From Patescibacteria group bacterium UBA3458 (lineage in GTDB: Bacteria > Patescibacteriota > Minisyncoccia > Phycocordibacterales > UBA2100): a DNA stretch of 32,269 nt. How positions within the stretch are numbered: the first letter of the stretch is position 1; every line of letters begins with the position of its first letter. The stretch spans positions 3,361 through 35,629 of the forward strand of contig DFRR01000012.1 in assembly GCA_002378745.1 (NCBI GenBank). Reading direction: 5' to 3'. The notes under the pieces were generated by a model that saw only the letters and a list, made by a program, of their open reading frames with translations, had not been told where the DNA came from and ran no database searches. A program made the position numbers and the translations under genes. Shown piece by piece: positions 15,514 through 23,911 of the stretch.

Positions 15514-16428
15514 ATGACATATACACGAACGAGTTTTACCCTGTTTTTTGTACTTTTTAGTGCAGTATTCTTTGGTGTAACTCACATCGCATCAGCACAA
15601 CAGCCATTTGATGCACCACGAGAAGGGCGTCCAGGTGGTGCGATGCGTCCGGCAGAGGCACGTGCTGCAGAACTCCGCGCTGAGGTACACGCTACCGCCA
15701 CCCCACCTATGCGTGACGAATTATCAGCAGAACGCGAAAACTTTCGTGAGCGAGCACTAGAAGGATTGCGCACGCTCCGCGAAGACCATCTCAATCTCCA
15801 GGGTGATATCCGCGCAGACAAGCAAGAACAACGAGCCGAGGTTCGTGCAGAACTAGATGCTGCAGAAACCCCGGAAGAACGTCAAGCGATACTCGAAGCA
15901 GCCCGCGCTGAGTATGCGCAACTGCGCGAAGTAGCACTTGAAAAACGTGCTGAATTCCGTGAACGTGCTCGTACAATTCGCAGTGACATCCAGCAGCAGC
16001 GAGCAGAGCTTCGTGTGCGCGTGCAAACAGAAGCCGCGACCCGAGCAAAGGGGCATCTCGAGTTAATACTTGTACGAATCGGTACTGCACTAGAAACATT
16101 TGCTACTGCCCTGGAGCGCATACACAATAAAATCGCCGCTCTCACTGCCGAAGGTGTTGACACCACACAGGCAAGCGAAGCAGCCGGAGCCGCTGAAGTG
16201 GCACTCGCTACTGCAACAGATAAACTCGCAACTGCTCGTGCAACATTTACACTCGTACTCGAATCGGAAGAACCGGAAACGCTCATGGATGAGCTGAAAA
16301 CGGCAGTACGTGACGCATCAGCAGCAGTAAAAGATGTCCTTGCGGCGTTGCGAAAAGCAAATCAAGAACTCAAAAGTATCATTCGTGTTGATGCCTCACT
16401 AGACGCATCAGTCGGCACAGATGAATAA
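15514..16428 (+). CDS. Secreted coiled-coil protein of unknown function
   Basis: This protein has 304 residues from the ATG at 15514. Residues 1-28 form a signal peptide (TRTSFTLFFVLFSAVFFGVT core, likely cleavage after ASA). The mature part is rich in Ala, Glu and Arg with heptad-like spacing (REDHLNLQGDIRADKQEQRA and so on), so it should be a long helical coiled coil for about 200 residues, followed by an Ala/Thr-rich helical region. It has no cysteine and no catalytic motif. The frame extended upstream to 15361 starts inside the ppa terminator and has no signal peptide. It is paired with a small single-span membrane protein 18 nt downstream; a cell-envelope role is inferred only. Confidence 0.75.
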   Translation: MTYTRTSFTLFFVLFSAVFFGVTHIASAQQPFDAPREGRPGGAMRPAEARAAELRAEVHATATPPMRDELSAERENFRERALEGLRTLREDHLNLQGDIRADKQEQRAEVRAELDAAETPEERQAILEAARAEYAQLREVALEKRAEFRERARTIRSDIQQQRAELRVRVQTEAATRAKGHLELILVRIGTALETFATALERIHNKIAALTAEGVDTTQASEAAGAAEVALATATDKLATARATFTLVLESEEPETLMDELKTAVRDASAAVKDVLAALRKANQELKSIIRVDASLDASVGTDE

Positions 16429-16446
16429 TAACTAACCACTAACGAC

Positions 16447-16779
16447 ATGAACGAAAACAACAATACATACATGAACGAGGAAAGTGGCGTACCAACACCA
16501 CAGGAGCACAAAACAGGAAGTACTGGTCCATTTGTTGGAATTGTTATAATCGTGCTCGTTCTCATTCTCGGTGGTCTCTACTTCTGGGGATCGTACTTGA
16601 ACGAACAGGATGCCCTCAATGCATCAGAGTCAGCAATTGAAGAATCGTCAGCTGATGGGGATATCGCTGGTCCTGCTGACGAACCTGACCGAATTGAGAG
16701 TGACCTTGATTCGTTTGATGCGGCGGCATTTGATGCAAGCCTCGAGGCAAGCCTTCAGGCAGCCGAGTCAGAGTTCTAA
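16447..16779 (+). CDS. Small single-span membrane protein with acidic tail
   Basis: This protein has 110 residues. A polar N-terminus of about 28 residues is followed by one hydrophobic segment (FVGIVIIVLVLILGGLYFWG, residues 29-48) and a very acidic C-terminus rich in Asp, Glu, Ser and Ala that ends LEASLQAAESEF. No known domain is seen. It follows the secreted coiled-coil gene by 18 nt and precedes a terminator, so the pair forms an operon. Confidence 0.65.
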   Translation: MNENNNTYMNEESGVPTPQEHKTGSTGPFVGIVIIVLVLILGGLYFWGSYLNEQDALNASESAIEESSADGDIAGPADEPDRIESDLDSFDAAAFDASLEASLQAAESEF

Positions 16780-16805
16780 CATCTCCGATTACATTATCTA
16801 TGGCG

Positions 16806-16834
16806 AAAACGAGGTCAAGATGTCCTCGTTTTTT
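16806..16834 (+). terminator. Terminator after the coiled-coil/small membrane protein operon
   Basis: AAAACGAGG (16806-16814) pairs with CCTCGTTTT (16824-16832), followed by T. It rules out the upstream in-frame start of the trigger factor at 16800. Confidence 0.75.
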
Positions 16835-16868
16835 GCATTACAAAGCTGCAACTGCTACACTCACGCGC

Positions 16869-17945
16869 ATGAATGCAACACAGTATACTAACGTTACCGT
16901 TACAGAATTAGAAGGTTCAGAATGCGAAATACGCGCCACCATACCCGCAGAGATATTGACGCAGTATCGCACAAAAGCAGTTAAAGAACTCGGCAGCAGC
17001 GTTGAAGTGCCTGGGTTTAGAAAGGGTCATGTACCGGAAGACATGCTCATCGGACACCTTGGCGAGAGTCGCATCATGGAACGCGCAGCAAACATGGCGC
17101 TGAGCGACATCTACCCAAAAATTGTCGTATCTGAGAATATCGAAGCCCTTGGCGCTCCTCGTATTAACATCACTAAACTTGCTCAAGGTAACGCGCTTGA
17201 ATTTACTGCAACAACTGCCGTCATGCCGGCAATTACGTTGCCTAACTATCAAAAAATCGCGAAGGATATATTTAGTAAAGAAGAAACGTTTGACGTATCT
17301 GACGACGAAGTGGCAGAAACACTAAAACACATCCGTCGCGAGCGGGGCAGAATCGAGGCCTACGAGAAACAGAAAAACGATGGGGTTGAATCGCCAGAAT
17401 TACCGGAAATTGCCGACGACGAACTCCCTGAACTTACTGATGAGTTCGTGCAACAACTCGGGGACTTTAAAACTGTTGCTGATTTTGAGAAGAAAGTGAG
17501 GGAAAACATTCTTGAGGAGAAGAAATTGCGCGGAAATGAAAAGAAGCGCATGGAAACGCTCGAGAAAATCATCGCGGATACAAAAGTCGTAATACCAAAG
17601 CTGTTCATTGACGAGGAAACACGTCGAATGCACGCGCAGATGGAAGCACAGGTAGCACAAACCGGTACCAAGTTTGAAGATTACCTAAAGAACATCAATA
17701 AAACGATTGAGGAACTGTACACTGAGTGGAAACCCGAGGCGGAAAAGCGCGCAAAACTACAATTAATCCTCAATACTATTGCAAAGGAGCAAGAACTCAC
17801 ACCTGATGCTGACATGGTGCAGCGCGAAGTAGACCACATTAAGAAGAGTTATCCGCAAGCGGACGAAGAAAACATTCGTATCTACGTTGCAACAACGAAA
17901 CGTAACGAGATGGTGCTCGATCAGCTCGAAAAAAGCGCACAATAG
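16869..17945 (+). CDS. tig: Trigger factor lacking the PPIase domain
   Basis: Trigger factor is the ribosome-bound chaperone for nascent chains. From the ATG at 16869 it has 358 residues. The N-terminal ribosome-binding domain (1-125) carries the signature VPGFRKGHVPEDM. Residues 125-165 correspond to the linker strand (LPNYQKIAKDIFSKEETFDV). The FKBP-type PPIase domain, usually about 90 residues, is replaced by a short Glu/Pro-rich linker (KQKNDGVESPELPEIADDE), after which the C-terminal helical chaperone domain begins at ELTDEFVQQLGDFKTVADFE. clpP follows at once, the usual neighbour of tig. Confidence 0.92.
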   Translation: MNATQYTNVTVTELEGSECEIRATIPAEILTQYRTKAVKELGSSVEVPGFRKGHVPEDMLIGHLGESRIMERAANMALSDIYPKIVVSENIEALGAPRINITKLAQGNALEFTATTAVMPAITLPNYQKIAKDIFSKEETFDVSDDEVAETLKHIRRERGRIEAYEKQKNDGVESPELPEIADDELPELTDEFVQQLGDFKTVADFEKKVRENILEEKKLRGNEKKRMETLEKIIADTKVVIPKLFIDEETRRMHAQMEAQVAQTGTKFEDYLKNINKTIEELYTEWKPEAEKRAKLQLILNTIAKEQELTPDADMVQREVDHIKKSYPQADEENIRIYVATTKRNEMVLDQLEKSAQ

Positions 17946-17975
17946 TTGAACTTCTTGTTCTCGGCATGGTATATT
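17946..17975 (+). promoter_or_regulatory. Promoter of clpP
   Basis: TTGAAC (17946-17951) and TATATT (17970-17975) are 18 bp apart. The -10 ends 7 nt before the clpP ATG, so clpP can be made from a leaderless message as well as from tig read-through. Confidence 0.6.
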
Positions 17976-17982
17976 TTGCCGT

Positions 17983-18585
17983 ATGAATAACGAACACCAC
18001 ACCCCAAGCGCACAACTCGTACCAATTGTTGTAGAAAAAGGTCAGTACGGCGAACGCGCGTACGACATTTACTCACGCCTGCTCAAAGAGCGTATCATCT
18101 TCCTTGGCGGCCCGATTTACGATGAAATGGCTAACTTGATAATTGCACAACTCCTCTTTTTACAATCGGAAGACCCAAAAGCAGATATTTCTCTCTATAT
18201 TAACTCCCCTGGAGGCTCGGTTACCGCAGGTCTTGCGATTCTCGACACCATGAACCACATAAAGCCGAGCGTCTCTACTATTTGTGTCGGTATGGCTGCA
18301 TCTATGGCTTCTGTTCTCTTGAGTAGCGGTGAAAAAGGTAAGCGCTTTGCGCTGCAGAACTCTGACGTCATGATCCACCAACCGCACGGTGGCGCACAAG
18401 GCCAGGCGTCTGACATAGAAATCAGTGCAAAATACATTTTGCGTCTCCGCGAAACACTCAACAAGATACTTGCCAAGAACACCGGTCAGAAGCTTTCTCA
18501 GATTGAAAAGGACGTTGACCGCGACTTCTTTATGACTGCCGAAGAAGCAAAGAAATACGGCGTCATTGACAAAGTGTTGAATTAA
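17983..18585 (+). CDS. clpP: ATP-dependent Clp protease proteolytic subunit
   Basis: ClpP forms the barrel peptidase that degrades proteins fed by a Clp ATPase. The 200-residue protein has the full triad: Ser107 in GMAASMAS, His132 in MIHQPHGG and Asp181 in DRDFFMTAEEA. The oxyanion region INSPGGSVTAGLAI is intact. The N-terminus (LVPIVVEKGQYGERAYDIYS) is that of an active ClpP with a short or no propeptide. It lies 37 nt downstream of tig. Confidence 0.97.
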   Translation: MNNEHHTPSAQLVPIVVEKGQYGERAYDIYSRLLKERIIFLGGPIYDEMANLIIAQLLFLQSEDPKADISLYINSPGGSVTAGLAILDTMNHIKPSVSTICVGMAASMASVLLSSGEKGKRFALQNSDVMIHQPHGGAQGQASDIEISAKYILRLRETLNKILAKNTGQKLSQIEKDVDRDFFMTAEEAKKYGVIDKVLN

Positions 18586-18800
18586 GACCTGCGCACCACT
18601 CCCCTTTTTGCGTATCAGTAATTTTCTGGTATTCTTGCGATACTGGTTGTAATTTAATATTTTCAGTAATTTTTCCCGTTTTCTGATGCGTTTTGACTCT
18701 TTTGTACAGGTGAACACTACCGTGATGCAGCACTCTCTTCTTTGACCGACGGCGCACTATATAAAAAAGCATACGTGTAAGGGTACGGGCAGTAACATAT

Positions 18801-20330
18801 ATGTCCTTAAAAGTAATACTTATGCTCCTGCTTCTGGCAGCAGCAGGTGGTGTGGGGTTTGGCTACTTCTTGCGATGGATCGTATCGCTTGGAAAGCGTG
18901 GTTCGATGGAGCTACAGATCAAGCAGATGATGCTCGAAGCGAAGGAAGATGCGAAGCGAATCACCGAAGACGCCGAAAAGAAGGCTACGAAGATTATCGA
19001 GGAGCGCACGAAGGAACTTAAAGAGCGCGAAAGCGATTTAAAGAAGACCGAAGAACGACTCGTACGTAAAGAGGATTTGCTCGACAAACGACAGCTCGAT
19101 CTTGATGAAGATACTGAGGAAATGAAAGCCAAAGCGGAGCGTATCAAAGAGCTTCGCGAGCAGGCAGAACAGAAACTCGCACAACGCGAGCAGGAGCTTC
19201 AAAAAATTGCCGGCTTAAGTAGTGAGGAGGCAAAGAACGAACTTCTCAAACAAGTGGAGCAAACCTACCAAGAGGACATCGCGGTACGTCTACAAAAGCT
19301 TGAGCGCGATGGTGCCGACAAATACGAGCGAAAAGCACAAGACATCCTCACCACCGCAATCCACCGTGTTGGTAACAGCCTACAGGCGGATGTGGTGTCA
19401 ACGACTGTGGTCATTCCAAACGAGGAGATTAAAGGAAAGATTATCGGTAAAGAAGGACGCAACATTCGCGCATTTGAACGAGCAAGTGGCGTGGATGTCA
19501 TTATCGACGACACCCCTGGCGCAATTACTATCTCCTCATTTGACCCGATTCGTCGCCAAGTTGCCCGTGTTGCACTTGAAAACCTGATGATTGATGGGCG
19601 TATTCAGCCGGCAAAGATAGAAGAAACGGTTGAAAAGGCGCGGGAAGAAATAAACGTGATTATCAAAAAGCGCGGAGAAGAAGCCGCGTATGAGGCAGGA
19701 GTGCACAATCTTGATCCGAAACTCCTCATTGTACTCGGACGTCTTCACTTCCGCACCAGTTACGGACAAAACGTATTGCTTCACTCAATTGAAATGGCAC
19801 ACGTTGCCGCAATTATTGCTGAAGAGCTTGGTGCAAACGTACAAGTCGCACGCGCAGGAGCGTTGCTTCACGACATTGGTAAAGCGGTAGACCACGAGGT
19901 CACCGGTACCCACGTGGAAATCGGACGTCGCATCTTGCAGAAGTTTAACGTTGATCCAGAGGTCATCAAGGCGATGGAGGCGCACCATGAAGAATACCCA
20001 TACTCAAACCCTGAGAGCTACATTGTGCAGGTTGCCGATGCTATTTCTGCCGGTCGCCCTGGCGCACGTCGCGATACCGTAGAAAACTACATTAAGCGAC
20101 TTGAGGATATCGAAGGCATTGCAAACAGCTTCTCGGGCATTGAGAAAAGCTATGCTATTTCTGCCGGACGTGAAGTGCGTGTCTTTGTGAAGCCAGACGA
20201 GGTTTCAGATATTGAAGCACGCGAGCTTGCCCGCAACATCGCACTTAAAATAGAAAACGAATTGAAATATCCTGGAGAGGTTAAAGTGAACGTTATCCGC
20301 GAAAGTCGCTCTATTGAGTACGCGCGCTAG
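18801..20330 (+). CDS. rny: Ribonuclease Y
   Basis: This membrane-anchored endoribonuclease starts mRNA decay. The 509 residues contain an N-terminal membrane segment (4-25), a long charged coiled coil (about 35-190), a KH domain with GKIIGKEGRNIRAFE (212-226), and an HD domain with LLHDIGKAVDHE (His357-Asp358) and HHEEYP. This is the family's usual order and length. The 215 nt upstream of it hold no gene I can see. pheA begins 8 nt after its stop. Confidence 0.95.
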   Translation: MSLKVILMLLLLAAAGGVGFGYFLRWIVSLGKRGSMELQIKQMMLEAKEDAKRITEDAEKKATKIIEERTKELKERESDLKKTEERLVRKEDLLDKRQLDLDEDTEEMKAKAERIKELREQAEQKLAQREQELQKIAGLSSEEAKNELLKQVEQTYQEDIAVRLQKLERDGADKYERKAQDILTTAIHRVGNSLQADVVSTTVVIPNEEIKGKIIGKEGRNIRAFERASGVDVIIDDTPGAITISSFDPIRRQVARVALENLMIDGRIQPAKIEETVEKAREEINVIIKKRGEEAAYEAGVHNLDPKLLIVLGRLHFRTSYGQNVLLHSIEMAHVAAIIAEELGANVQVARAGALLHDIGKAVDHEVTGTHVEIGRRILQKFNVDPEVIKAMEAHHEEYPYSNPESYIVQVADAISAGRPGARRDTVENYIKRLEDIEGIANSFSGIEKSYAISAGREVRVFVKPDEVSDIEARELARNIALKIENELKYPGEVKVNVIRESRSIEYAR

Positions 20331-20338
20331 GCCAGCGT

Positions 20339-21196
20339 ATGGAAAGTGTAGAGCGTGTCATAGCGTACCAAGGTGTTGAAGGCTCATACTCGAGCATCGC
20401 CGCTGCCGAATACGATGCGGACGCAAAACGCACTGGATACCCAACCTTTGATGCGGTAGTAGATGCAGTCCAACAGGGCGCAGTAACTCATGCATTGCTC
20501 CCAATAGAAAACTCTACGGCAGGACGCGTCGCAGACTTACATCATCTTCTTCCCGACAGCGGACTCACCATTATCGATGAGCACTTCTTGCCTGTTCGGC
20601 ATGCCCTCATAGGACTCACATCGGCACAACTTACGGATATTACGCACGTCTATTCGCATCGCGAAGCGCTTGCACAGTGTACAGACACCTTACGTGCTCT
20701 TGGTATTGAACCGGTTCCATTTGGCGACACTGCGAAAGCAGTTGCGTACATCGCTGAAGAACAGGACGTGCACAAAGCGGCTCTCGCGTCTGTCTACGCT
20801 GCGTCACTACACGAAGCAACGCATGTGCTTAAAGAAAATATGCAAGATGCGCCTGACAATGTGACGCGTTTCTTAATTCTTGCCAAAAATCCTGAGTCAC
20901 GTGAGCTTGGTGGATCAGATTGTATTACGAGCATTGTGTATGACGTGTTAGATACGCCAGCAGCACTATACGACTCGCTCGGTGCCTTTGCCGAGCATGG
21001 TGTAAATATCATAAAGCTCGAGAGTTTTGTGCCAATGCAACGCCATAAAAATGCTCAATTTTACTTGGAGTGTATAGGTGGCTCTACAAAGCCACCATTA
21101 CGGGATGCTCTTTTAGCGCTCCAAGAAAAAACAAAGCGTATGCTGGTGCTTGGGACATACCGAAAAAGCCCATATCGTGCGCATTTTGAGCAATAA
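20339..21196 (+). CDS. pheA: Prephenate dehydratase with ACT domain
   Basis: This enzyme converts prephenate to phenylpyruvate in phenylalanine synthesis. The 285 residues hold a PDT domain (6-185): AYQGVEGSYSSIAA, ALLPIENSTAGRV, YSHREALAQC and the catalytic NVTRFLIL. An ACT domain follows (about 198-275). The usual Phe-binding ESRP motif is read here as ESFVP, so feedback control may be altered. No other shikimate-branch gene is in the window; co-transcription with rny (8-nt gap) is likely. An isolated pheA is odd for a reduced genome. Confidence 0.9.
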   Translation: MESVERVIAYQGVEGSYSSIAAAEYDADAKRTGYPTFDAVVDAVQQGAVTHALLPIENSTAGRVADLHHLLPDSGLTIIDEHFLPVRHALIGLTSAQLTDITHVYSHREALAQCTDTLRALGIEPVPFGDTAKAVAYIAEEQDVHKAALASVYAASLHEATHVLKENMQDAPDNVTRFLILAKNPESRELGGSDCITSIVYDVLDTPAALYDSLGAFAEHGVNIIKLESFVPMQRHKNAQFYLECIGGSTKPPLRDALLALQEKTKRMLVLGTYRKSPYRAHFEQ

Positions 21197-21290
21197 ACTA
21201 TAGGACAGATTGCCTATTGCACAAAATATGGCGCTCTATATAATGATTTCAGACGTAAGGTCGCTTTAATCACATAAATAATACAAACCT

Positions 21291-21563
21291 ATGAACAAAG
21301 CAGCACTTGCAGACAAAGTACATGGCGTACTTGGCGGCACAAAGGCAGACGCAGAACGCGCTGTTGAAGCTGTAATCGACGGTATTGTTGAAGGTCTTAA
21401 GAAAGGCGGCGAAGTTTCAATCGCAGGATTGGGTATCTTCGAAGCTAAGACACGTGCAGCACGTACGGGTCGCAACCCACGCACCGGTGAGTCTATCCAG
21501 ATTCCTGCTATGCGAGTACCAAAATTCCGTGCAGCTAAGGCTTTGAAAGACGCGGTTAAGTAA
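21291..21563 (+). CDS. hup: HU-type nucleoid protein
   Basis: This DNA-binding dimer bends and compacts DNA. The 90-residue protein has the HU/IHF fold order, with the signature GLGIFEAKTRAARTGRNPRT covering the start of the DNA-clasping arm and an intact GESIQIPAMRVPKFRAAKAL end. A Gly/Ala-rich N-terminal helix pair precedes this. Its leader carries TAATCACATAAATA (21267-21280), also present before nusA. A strong bidirectional terminator follows. Confidence 0.95.
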   Translation: MNKAALADKVHGVLGGTKADAERAVEAVIDGIVEGLKKGGEVSIAGLGIFEAKTRAARTGRNPRTGESIQIPAMRVPKFRAAKALKDAVK

Positions 21564-21580
21564 CCTTATCTTTCCTACTT

Positions 21581-21617
21581 ATACAAAAACCCCGCAAAGC
21601 GGGGTTTTTGTATTTGT
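21581..21617 (+). terminator. Terminator of hup
   Basis: A perfect 15-bp stem (21581-21595 with 21599-21613), GC-rich at the top and A/T at the base, encloses an AAA loop and runs into TTGTTTTC. Confidence 0.9.
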
Positions 21618-21641
21618 TTTCACGATTTGCTAGTGTGAGGT

Positions 21642-22061
21642 ATGAAAAATTTTCACGGGACGAAAGCCGCATTGTTATATGGAGATTCTATAGTCACCAT
21701 TTTACGTGACAATAAGCCGGGGCTACTGCACTCTGGAATGTGGGAACTTCCTGGCGGCGGACGTGAGAGTAACGAAACTCCATGGGAATGTATACATCGA
21801 GAAATTTACGAAGAGTTGCGTATCGACTTGAAACCAGGAAACATTTTGGCTCAAAGAGAATATCCCTCTGTGGTTGTTGAGGGAGGTATTGGCTATTTCT
21901 TTGCTGTCACGGTAACTGAATCGGACATTGAAAATATCGAACTGGGTAATGAAGGGCAGGGGTGGAAATGTATGTCAATTACTGAATTCTTTAATCATAA
22001 GAACGTTATACCTGAACATAAGGAGCGTTTGAAAGATTTTCTAGGTTCACGAGAGTTTTAG
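21642..22061 (+). CDS. Nudix hydrolase
   Basis: A 139-residue pyrophosphohydrolase of unknown substrate. The Nudix box is complete: G-x5-E-x7-RE-x2-EE (GGRESNETPWECIHREIYEE, residues 40-59), with Arg at the second-last position where Gly is common. The preceding LLHSGMWELPGGG is typical of the MutT/NudH-like fold. It looks slightly more A/T-rich than its neighbours. A palindromic element begins at its stop codon. Confidence 0.85.
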   Translation: MKNFHGTKAALLYGDSIVTILRDNKPGLLHSGMWELPGGGRESNETPWECIHREIYEELRIDLKPGNILAQREYPSVVVEGGIGYFFAVTVTESDIENIELGNEGQGWKCMSITEFFNHKNVIPEHKERLKDFLGSREF

Positions 22062-22235
22062 GGGAAAAATCGGTCACAGTCGCTAACCATTTTGTTCGCA
22101 CTACGTGCTCTAAAATGCTAAGCGCTCCGACTCGGACTCGCCGCTCAGACCAATGGCGCGGCTCCGTCTTTCGCGACTTTGTTTTGTTGCGACAGAGGAG
22201 CTAGAAAACAAGAAGTGCCCTTGTGGTGATTCTCT
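22061..22235. repeat. Palindromic element E1 next to tRNA-Gly(TCC)
   Basis: The left end, GGGGAAAAATCG (22061-22072), resembles the 3' end of the neighbouring tRNA gene. A 68-nt block (22068-22135) is nearly identical (66 of 68) to E4 at 25890-25957 and folds on itself around CGCACTACGTGC. Two more hairpins follow (about 22136-22160 and 22160-22202). The right end has GATTCTCTC in the opposite orientation, preceded by GAAGTGCCCTTGTGGT (22212-22227), the exact reverse complement of 25960-25975 in E4. Confidence 0.75.
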
Positions 22236-22246
22236 CATCATCCAGC

Positions 22247-22286
22247 AAATGAAAAGAACTAGGCAAAAGCCTAGTTCTTTTCATTT
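22247..22286. terminator. Bidirectional terminator downstream of tRNA-Gly(TCC)
   Basis: A perfect 18-bp stem (22247-22264 with 22269-22286) has an AAAA loop on the plus strand and T-rich flanks on both strands. It ends two nt from the tRNA 3' end. Confidence 0.85.
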
Positions 22287-22288
22287 TG

Positions 22289-22359
22289 TGCGGGTGGGGA
22301 GAATCGAACTCCCGACCACAGCTTGGAAGGCTGTTGTTATACCACTTAACTACACCCGC
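22289..22359 (-). tRNA. tRNA-Gly(TCC)
   Basis: A full cloverleaf on the minus strand: acceptor GCGGGTG/CACCCGC, D arm around AGTGGTA, anticodon stem ACAGC/GCTGT with loop CTTCCAA (anticodon TCC), T arm GGGAG-TTCGATT-CTCCC, discriminator A. The 3' CCA is not encoded. Confidence 0.95.
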
Positions 22360-22496
22360 AATGCCTCTGCTACAGCAGGCTGTTGTGCAATAGTTACTTT
22401 GCACTTAACGACCCCGCATTCTCCCCTAACCACCTCATGGAATCTACAGGGAGTAGCGCATATACTACCAGACTCGCCCACAAGCTCAAGCGAATG

Positions 22497-22502
22497 TATG
22501 AT
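22497..22502 (+). promoter_or_regulatory. -10 box of the serine protease gene, within a small palindrome
   Basis: TATGAT ends 7 nt before the ATG at 22510. It is part of TGTATGATACATAG (22495-22508), repeated exactly at 31633-31646 before the NYN gene. TGTAT-G-ATACA is a perfect palindrome and could be an operator. Confidence 0.5.
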
Positions 22503-22509
22503 ACATAGC

Positions 22510-23700
22510 ATGAAACCTTCACGCCGTCCCTCACACCCCGCTGGAATAGCACGTATCGGGATGTTGCTCACAACGGTCTTCGCGGTGTCTCTTCTTGTTC
22601 TAGTAGTAATCACCTACACGCTGCTTCAAGAAGGTACTACCGCGCCATTGGTCACCGAGCAACACACTGCCTCAGTGCTTACATCTCCAGATACAGAAAA
22701 TGTCGACGTCTCTACCACCCAAGAAGACACTATGTCTGACGAAAATCAGATCTCGGAGGCTGAAGAGGTGTTTGCCGTAGAGGAGAAACAGACAGTGAGT
22801 GATGACGTTGATGTACCAGAAGCAACTGAAGCACAGGTTGTATCGTGTACGACTCCGTCACTTGCATGGGAGACTGTACACAAAAATACAGTACCAACGC
22901 TCGTGAACATACTCTGCGGAAGTGGAGCACAATCGCCAATATCCGGAGCAACAGGCACCGGCGTCATTATTGATTCGCGTGGCGTTATTCTTACCAACGC
23001 CCATGTTGCACAGTACGTCCTCCTTGAGAACCACCCAACGGTACAGGCCGCATGTGTGGTACGCACCGGCTCCCCTGCTCGGGCAACATACACCGCAGAA
23101 CTCATTGCGCTTCCCAAAGCGTGGGTTGCTAAACACGCTGCCGACATTCGCCTTGAGTACCCCACCGGCACCGGCGAAAATGACTGGGCGCTCTTATACA
23201 TAACGGGGACCGTTGATGGCTCACCACTCCCGGACGAGTTCCCATTCCTCCCCATCGATGCGCGACACGCAATAACACAAACTAACGACACCACATTGTT
23301 GGCTGCATATCCCGCCGGGTTTCTTGGAAGCGCAAGCCTGAGAAGGGACTTGTGGTCTGTTTCCACAATCGCAACAGTGCAGCGCTTATATACGTTTACA
23401 GAACAACTCGTTGATATCCTGTCCTTTGGCGGCACTATCGTTGCGCAAGGTGGCGCCTCAGGTGGCGCAGTGGTGAACCAATGGGGCAACCTCGTGGGCA
23501 TCATTGTTACCAGCAGCACCGGCGCAACTACGGCAGAGAGAGATCTCCGCGCAGTTACTATGTCGCACATCGATGCGAGCATCGCGGCGGAAACCGGGCT
23601 ACATTTGCATGATTATTTAGAGTCTGGAAACTTTTCTGAGAAAGTAGACACATTTAGTGCAGCGATGTCACCAGCACTACTTGGTTTCTATACATTCTGA
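22510..23700 (+). CDS. Membrane-anchored trypsin-like serine protease
   Basis: From the ATG at 22510 the protein has 396 residues. One N-terminal membrane segment (MLLTTVFAVSLLVLVVITYT, 18-37) is followed by an acidic, Thr/Ser/Glu-rich linker to about residue 110, then an S1-type peptidase domain. The triad is complete: His165 in LTNAHVAQYV, Asp225 in GENDWALLYI and Ser317 in GGASGGAVV. Cys113, Cys136 and Cys182 may form disulfides. No PDZ domain is present, so it is not a standard DegP. The upstream in-frame extension to 22153 runs through a tRNA gene and is not coding. It should act outside the membrane. Confidence 0.85.
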   Translation: MKPSRRPSHPAGIARIGMLLTTVFAVSLLVLVVITYTLLQEGTTAPLVTEQHTASVLTSPDTENVDVSTTQEDTMSDENQISEAEEVFAVEEKQTVSDDVDVPEATEAQVVSCTTPSLAWETVHKNTVPTLVNILCGSGAQSPISGATGTGVIIDSRGVILTNAHVAQYVLLENHPTVQAACVVRTGSPARATYTAELIALPKAWVAKHAADIRLEYPTGTGENDWALLYITGTVDGSPLPDEFPFLPIDARHAITQTNDTTLLAAYPAGFLGSASLRRDLWSVSTIATVQRLYTFTEQLVDILSFGGTIVAQGGASGGAVVNQWGNLVGIIVTSSTGATTAERDLRAVTMSHIDASIAAETGLHLHDYLESGNFSEKVDTFSAAMSPALLGFYTF

Positions 23701-23723
23701 TAACCCTCTACCCTATCAGCGAA

Positions 23724-23765
23724 AACAAAAAACCTTGCGATTAATCGCAAGGTTTTTTGTTTTTT
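23724..23765. terminator. Terminator of the protease gene (works on both strands)
   Basis: An 18-bp perfect stem (23724-23741 with 23744-23761) is A-rich on one side and T-rich on the other, then more T. On the minus strand it lies directly after the tRNA 3'-end copy that starts element E2. Confidence 0.85.
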
Positions 23766-23905
23766 GTCGGGGCGCCGAGAATCGGCGTCAGCTCACTAAG
23801 CATTTTCTTCGTGCTGTGCACTCGAAAATACTAAGTGGCTCCTGCCCGGGCTCAGGCCTCCTTCGTGCTGTGGCACGCGGCCTTCCGCCTTTCGATTCTC
23901 GACTC
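23760..23905. repeat. Palindromic element E2 next to tRNA-Pro, with an exact tRNA 3'-end copy
   Basis: The first 25 bases (23760-23784) are an exact direct repeat of 23949-23973, which covers the 3' end of tRNA-Pro and its flank, 189 bp away. Two imperfect hairpins follow: arms at 23785-23814 and 23817-23848 around CGTGCTGTGCAC, and a second around CGTGCTGTGGCACG. The right end TCGATTCTCGACTC (23892-23905) is an inverted copy of the GAGAATCG at the left end, so the element is bounded by inverted T-arm fragments. Confidence 0.8.
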
Positions 23906-23911
23906 TATCAG

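Noticed and set aside
16800..16868. Upstream start of trigger factor
   Set aside because: The extra 23 codons lie on a terminator hairpin and are not family-like.
22153..22509. In-frame N-terminal extension of the serine protease
   Set aside because: It runs over element E1, a terminator and the whole tRNA-Gly gene; the ATG at 22510 follows a -10 box and begins a clean membrane anchor.
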